Of a stretch of 7,934 nucleotides of DNA, positions 4,905 through 7,934 are shown in pieces. The stretch covers positions 1 to 7,934 of the forward strand of contig JAEWVY010000132.1 in the NCBI GenBank assembly GCA_023396625.1, written 5' to 3'. Position 1 is the stretch's first letter, and each line of letters begins with the position of its first letter. A program made the position numbers and the translations under genes. The stretch is from Pseudomonadota bacterium. Its GTDB lineage: Bacteria; Pseudomonadota; Gammaproteobacteria; Burkholderiales; Burkholderiaceae_C. The notes under the pieces were generated by a model. The model was not told where the DNA came from. It did not search any database and worked only from the letters and a program-made list of their open reading frames with translations.

Positions 4905-6380
4905 ATGCGCCTTCTTGGAAAAGCGCTCACCTTCGACGATGTGTTGCTGGTGCCAGCGTACTCCCAGGTCCTGCCCAAGGACACGTCCCTCGCAACGAGA
5001 CTTTCCCGCAACATCCAACTGAATTTGCCACTCGTGTCCGCAGCCATGGACACAGTGACCGAGGCGCGCCTGGCCATTGCCATCGCGCAAGAGGGTGGCA
5101 TGGGCATCGTGCACAAGAATCTGACGCCACAGGAACAGGCTTCCCATGTGGCCAAGGTCAAGCGGTACGAATCAGGGGTGCTGCGTGACCCAGTGGTCAT
5201 CACGCCCGAGCACACGGTGATGCAGGTGCTGCAACTTTCCGAGCAACTGGGCATCTCCGGTTTTCCGGTATGCGATGGCGGGAAGGTGGTCGGTATCGTG
5301 ACAGGCCGTGACCTTCGATTCGAGACACGTTACGACGTCAAGGTGCATCAGATCATGACGCCGCGCGAGAAGCTCATCACGGTCAACGAAAAGGAAGGCA
5401 CGACTCCCGCACAAGCCAAGGCGCTTCTCAACAAACACAAGCTTGAACGGATCCTGGTTGTCAATGACGCCTTTGAGTTGAAGGGGCTCATCACTGTCAA
5501 GGACATTACCAAACAAACTAGCTTCCCTAACGCGGCGCGTGATGTGGCGGGCCGTTTGCGGGTGGGTGCCGCGGTCGGCGTGGGAGAGGGCACGGAAGAG
5601 CGTGTCGAAGCCTTGGCCAAGGCAGGTGTTGACGCGATCGTGGTGGACACGGCGCACGGTCACAGCAAGGGTGTGATTGAACGGGTGCGCTGGGTGAAGC
5701 GGAACTATCCCGCGGTGGACGTGATTGGCGGCAATATTGCCACCGGAGCGGCTGCGCTGGCCTTGGTGGAGGCCGGTGCCGACGCTGTCAAGGTAGGTAT
5801 TGGTCCGGGGTCCATCTGCACGACACGGATCGTGGCCGGCGTGGGTGTTCCCCAGATCATGGCTATCGACAACGTGGCCACGGCCCTCAAAGGCACGGGT
5901 GTGCCGCTGATTGCCGACGGTGGCATCCGTTTCAGCGGTGACATCGCCAAAGCGCTGGCTGCGGGTGCCAGCTCCATCATGATGGGCGGCATGTTCGCCG
6001 GCACGGAAGAGGCCCCCGGCGAAGTCATCTTGTACCAGGGCCGCAGCTACAAGAGCTACCGGGGCATGGGAAGCATTGGCGCGATGCAGCAGGGCAGTGC
6101 CGACCGTTACTTCCAGGAATCGAGCACCGGCAATCCGAACGCCGACAAGCTGGTGCCCGAAGGCATCGAGGGCCGCGTGCCCTACAAGGGCTCCTTGGTT
6201 TCCATCGTCTACCAGATGGCCGGTGGCGTTCGCGCTGCCATGGGTTATTGCGGATGCGCGACGATCGAGGAAATGAACAACAAGGCCGAGTTTGTTGAAA
6301 TTACTGCGGCTGGCATCCGGGAAAGCCACGTGCACGACGTGCAGATCACCAAGGAAGCGCCCAATTACCGGGCGGACTAA
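4905..6380 (+). CDS. guaB: Inosine-5'-monophosphate dehydrogenase
   Basis: IMP dehydrogenase oxidises IMP to XMP with NAD+, the rate-setting first step of GMP synthesis, as a cytoplasmic tetramer or octamer. The 491 residues are the usual full length. LTFDDVLLVPAYS (8-20) opens the barrel. A pair of CBS domains occupies about 93-205 (the second starts around MTPREKLITV, 151-160). The catalytic loop GPGSICTTRIVAGVG (300-314) carries Cys305, the residue that forms the covalent XMP intermediate. IADGGIR (336-342) has Asp338, which holds the ribose, and the mobile flap has GSADRYF (397-403) with Arg401-Tyr402. These positions coincide with the E. coli numbering. The CBS domains suggest purine-nucleotide allostery. 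The start at 4905 has a good ribosome site. guaA, the next pathway gene, follows after 142 bp, so the two probably share control. Nothing is unusual in the protein. Confidence 0.98.
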   Translation: MRLLGKALTFDDVLLVPAYSQVLPKDTSLATRLSRNIQLNLPLVSAAMDTVTEARLAIAIAQEGGMGIVHKNLTPQEQASHVAKVKRYESGVLRDPVVITPEHTVMQVLQLSEQLGISGFPVCDGGKVVGIVTGRDLRFETRYDVKVHQIMTPREKLITVNEKEGTTPAQAKALLNKHKLERILVVNDAFELKGLITVKDITKQTSFPNAARDVAGRLRVGAAVGVGEGTEERVEALAKAGVDAIVVDTAHGHSKGVIERVRWVKRNYPAVDVIGGNIATGAAALALVEAGADAVKVGIGPGSICTTRIVAGVGVPQIMAIDNVATALKGTGVPLIADGGIRFSGDIAKALAAGASSIMMGGMFAGTEEAPGEVILYQGRSYKSYRGMGSIGAMQQGSADRYFQESSTGNPNADKLVPEGIEGRVPYKGSLVSIVYQMAGGVRAAMGYCGCATIEEMNNKAEFVEITAAGIRESHVHDVQITKEAPNYRAD

Positions 6381-6480
6381 GGGCACACCCCCAGGCTGCG
6401 CGCACTTCGTGTCGCTGCGTCACCCCCCCTGCAGGGGGCAACACTGGCGGACCGGCCAAGCCGGATCCGCGGTGTTTCTG
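6381..6480. repeat. Intergenic palindromic (REP/hairpin-type) element between guaB and guaA
   Basis: This non-coding stretch starts right after the guaB stop and is built of hairpin-forming GC-rich blocks. A perfect 14-bp palindrome, CCCCCTGCAGGGGG, lies at 6425-6438. A second hairpin has a 10-bp stem with one bulged A (6447-6456 paired with 6460-6470, loop CAA at 6457-6459). A weaker one may form around CGCACTTCGTG (6401-6411). From memory, very similar strings that end in GCGGTGTTTCT are frequent between genes in Acidovorax and relatives, so I read this as one copy of a dispersed family; that can only be shown by searching a genome. As RNA it may slow transcription or protect the guaB 3' end. 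Only a short TTT (6474-6476) follows, so it is not a typical terminator. Confidence 0.6.
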
Positions 6481-6486
6481 GGTTGA

Positions 6487-6506
6487 AGACACGCATAGAC
6501 ACGTAT
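6487..6506 (+). repeat. Tandem 10-bp repeat just upstream of guaA
   Basis: AGACACGCAT (6487-6496) is followed directly by AGACACGTAT (6497-6506), 9 of 10 bases identical and spaced by one DNA helical turn. The second copy ends 16 bases before the guaA ATG. A weak TTGAAG (6483-6488) and TATATC (6504-6509), 15 bases apart, overlap it, so the repeat could mark a promoter or a binding site for guaA. No regulator is known to me for this sequence. Confidence 0.45.
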
Positions 6507-6522
6507 ATCGCAAGCACGTCCC

Positions 6523-7934
6523 ATGCAACACCAAAAGATTCTCATCCTCGATTTCGGCTCCCAGGTCACCCAGCTCATCGCTCGTCGCGTGCGCGAAGCA
6601 CATGTGTACTGCGAGGTCCATCCCTGTGACGTGACGGACGACTGGGTACGTCAGTACGCTGCCGACGGCCAACTCAAGGGCGTGATCCTCTCTGGCAGCC
6701 ATGCCAGCGTCTATGAGGAGAGCACGGACAAGGCGCCGCAGGCCGTGTTCGAGCTGGGCGTGCCGGTGCTGGGCATCTGCTATGGCATGCAGACCATGGC
6801 GCAACAGCTTGGCGGCAAGGTCGAGAGCGGCCACCAGCGCGAGTTCGGCTACGCCGAGGTGCGCGCCCATGGTCATACGGCCTTGCTCAAGGACATCGCC
6901 GATTTCACCACCGCCGAGGGCCACGGCATGCTCAAGGTCTGGATGAGCCACGGCGACAAGGTGACCGCGTTCCCGCCCGGCTTCAAGCTCATGGCCTCGA
7001 CGCCAAGCTGCCCCATCGCCGGCATGGCCGACGAAGCACGTAAGTTCTACGCGGTGCAATTCCACCCCGAGGTCACGCACACGGTGCAGGGGCGGGCGCT
7101 GCTGGAACGCTTCGTGCTGGAGATCTGCGGCGCCAATCCCGACTGGATCATGCGCGACCACATCGGTGAGGCGGTGGCTGCTATACGCAAGCAAGTCGGT
7201 GACGAGGAAGTGATCCTGGGGTTGTCCGGTGGCGTCGATTCCTCGGTGGCGGCAGCGCTGATCCACCGCGCCATCGGCGACCAGTTGACCTGCGTATTTG
7301 TGGACCATGGCCTGCTGCGCCTGAACGAGGGCGACATGGTGATGGACATGTTCGCCGGCAAGCTGCACGCCAAGGTGATCCGTGTCGATGCCAGCGAACT
7401 GTTCCTGGGCAAGCTGGCCGGCGTGAGCGATCCCGAGCAAAAGCGCAAGATCATCGGCGGCCTGTTCGTCGACGTGTTCAAGGCAGAAGCCGCCAAGCTC
7501 AAGGCCAGCGGGGCAGGGCACAAGGGCGCGACCTTTCTGGCGCAAGGCACGATCTACCCCGATGTCATCGAGTCCGGTGGCGCCAAGAGCAAGAAGGCCG
7601 TCACCATCAAGAGCCACCACAACGTGGGCGGCCTGCCCGAGCAACTGGGCTTGAAGCTTCTGGAGCCGCTGCGCGACCTGTTCAAGGACGAGGTGCGCGA
7701 GCTGGGTGTGGCGCTGGGCCTGCCGCACGACATGGTCTACCGCCACCCCTTCCCCGGGCCAGGTCTTGGCGTGCGCATCCTGGGCGAGGTGAAGAAGGAC
7801 TACGCCGACCTGCTGCGCCGTGCCGACGCGATCTTCATCGACGAACTGCGCTCGACCATCGAGCCCAATTCCGGCAAGAGCTGGTACGACCTCACCAGCC
7901 AGGCCTTCACCGTCTTCCTGCCCGTCAAGAGCGT
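6523..7934 (+). CDS. guaA: GMP synthase (glutamine-hydrolysing), 3' end missing
   Basis: GMP synthase converts XMP to GMP using ATP and ammonia from glutamine, completing the pathway begun by guaB. The visible 470 residues show the class I glutamine amidotransferase domain (about 1-205), with the nucleophile Cys86 in GVPVLGICYGMQ and the His181/Glu183 partners in FYAVQFHPEV. The ATP pyrophosphatase domain follows, with its P-loop LSGGVDSS (234-241), the GATFLAQGTIYPDVIES block (335-351) and KSHHNVGGLPE (363-373). The dimerisation domain begins with RHPFPGPGLGVRILGE (407-422). The family has about 525-540 residues, so some 55-70 C-terminal residues lie beyond the right edge. The start at 6523 matches the family opening (KILILDFGSQVTQLIARRVRE), but no Shine-Dalgarno sequence precedes it (CAAGCACGTCCC), which is unusual for such a well-expressed gene. 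The frame has no stop or other fault. Confidence 0.97.
   Translation, partial: MQHQKILILDFGSQVTQLIARRVREAHVYCEVHPCDVTDDWVRQYAADGQLKGVILSGSHASVYEESTDKAPQAVFELGVPVLGICYGMQTMAQQLGGKVESGHQREFGYAEVRAHGHTALLKDIADFTTAEGHGMLKVWMSHGDKVTAFPPGFKLMASTPSCPIAGMADEARKFYAVQFHPEVTHTVQGRALLERFVLEICGANPDWIMRDHIGEAVAAIRKQVGDEEVILGLSGGVDSSVAAALIHRAIGDQLTCVFVDHGLLRLNEGDMVMDMFAGKLHAKVIRVDASELFLGKLAGVSDPEQKRKIIGGLFVDVFKAEAAKLKASGAGHKGATFLAQGTIYPDVIESGGAKSKKAVTIKSHHNVGGLPEQLGLKLLEPLRDLFKDEVRELGVALGLPHDMVYRHPFPGPGLGVRILGEVKKDYADLLRRADAIFIDELRSTIEPNSGKSWYDLTSQAFTVFLPVKS

Noticed and set aside
4767..5147. N-terminal extension of the DUF4124 protein
   Set aside because: It runs antisense into guaB and would bury the signal peptide in the middle of the protein.
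5172..6386. A 404-codon open frame on the minus strand, opposite guaB
   Set aside because: It is antisense to an intact IMP dehydrogenase with all catalytic residues; the product is His-rich with no domain. It is a codon-bias shadow.
6381..6522. Guanine or other riboswitch controlling guaA
   Set aside because: The spacer lacks the three-way junction and conserved loop sequences of purine riboswitches; its hairpins look like a dispersed palindromic element.
6346..7746. A 466-codon open frame on the minus strand, opposite guaA
   Set aside because: It lies fully antisense to a clear GMP synthase gene. Its His/Gln/Val/Leu-rich translation shows no recognisable domain. Long antisense frames are expected from codon bias in GC-rich genomes.
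1..7934. Mobile elements, CRISPR arrays, tRNA or rRNA genes, prophage or defence genes
   Set aside because: I saw no transposase, integrase, regularly spaced repeats, tRNA-like cloverleaf or phage gene. Gene content and order look like vertically inherited core chromosome.

Overview
This window looks like core chromosome from a GC-rich betaproteobacterium of the order Burkholderiales, most likely the family Comamonadaceae (Acidovorax or a close relative). The evidence is the gene order smpB / ratA-rnfH / DUF4124 / guaB-guaA, the protein sequences as I recognise them, and a GC-rich hairpin repeat between guaB and guaA of a type I remember from that family. No database search was possible, so the family-level placement is inference.

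Layout from left to right. (1) Positions 2-934, + strand: the 3' part of an enoyl-CoA hydratase/3-hydroxyisobutyryl-CoA hydrolase gene that enters from the left edge. It converges, with only 8 bp between stop codons, on (2) a minus-strand module at 2745-943: a small secreted-repeat lipoprotein, then an ECF sigma factor, then a single-pass membrane anti-sigma factor. The gene order and short gaps suggest one operon, and an ECF-like promoter motif lies just upstream of the lipoprotein. (3) smpB (minus, 3319-2843) is divergent from ratA (+, 3407-3847), which is followed after 3 bp by rnfH (+, 3851-4186). (4) A secreted DUF4124 protein (minus, 4766-4263) converges on rnfH. A terminator-like hairpin that works only in the minus direction lies between them. 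(5) guaB (+, 4905-6380) is divergent from the DUF4124 gene and is followed, after a 142-bp spacer holding palindromic repeat sequence, by guaA (+, from 6523), which runs off the right edge.

Functionally, guaB and guaA encode the two steps from IMP to GMP. SmpB serves trans-translation. RatA and RnfH are small conserved proteins of uncertain role. The sigma/anti-sigma/lipoprotein set is an envelope- or stress-signalling unit whose signal cannot be read from the sequence. The hydrolase belongs to acyl-CoA or valine breakdown.

Most of the window is ordinary conserved sequence, and I do not see a convincing new multi-gene system. The items most worth a second look are the lipoprotein-first ECF module with its candidate autoregulatory promoter, the hairpin element and tandem 10-mer between guaB and guaA, the repeated TCTGCT boxes at the guaB promoter, and an AT-rich palindrome inside the hydrolase gene.
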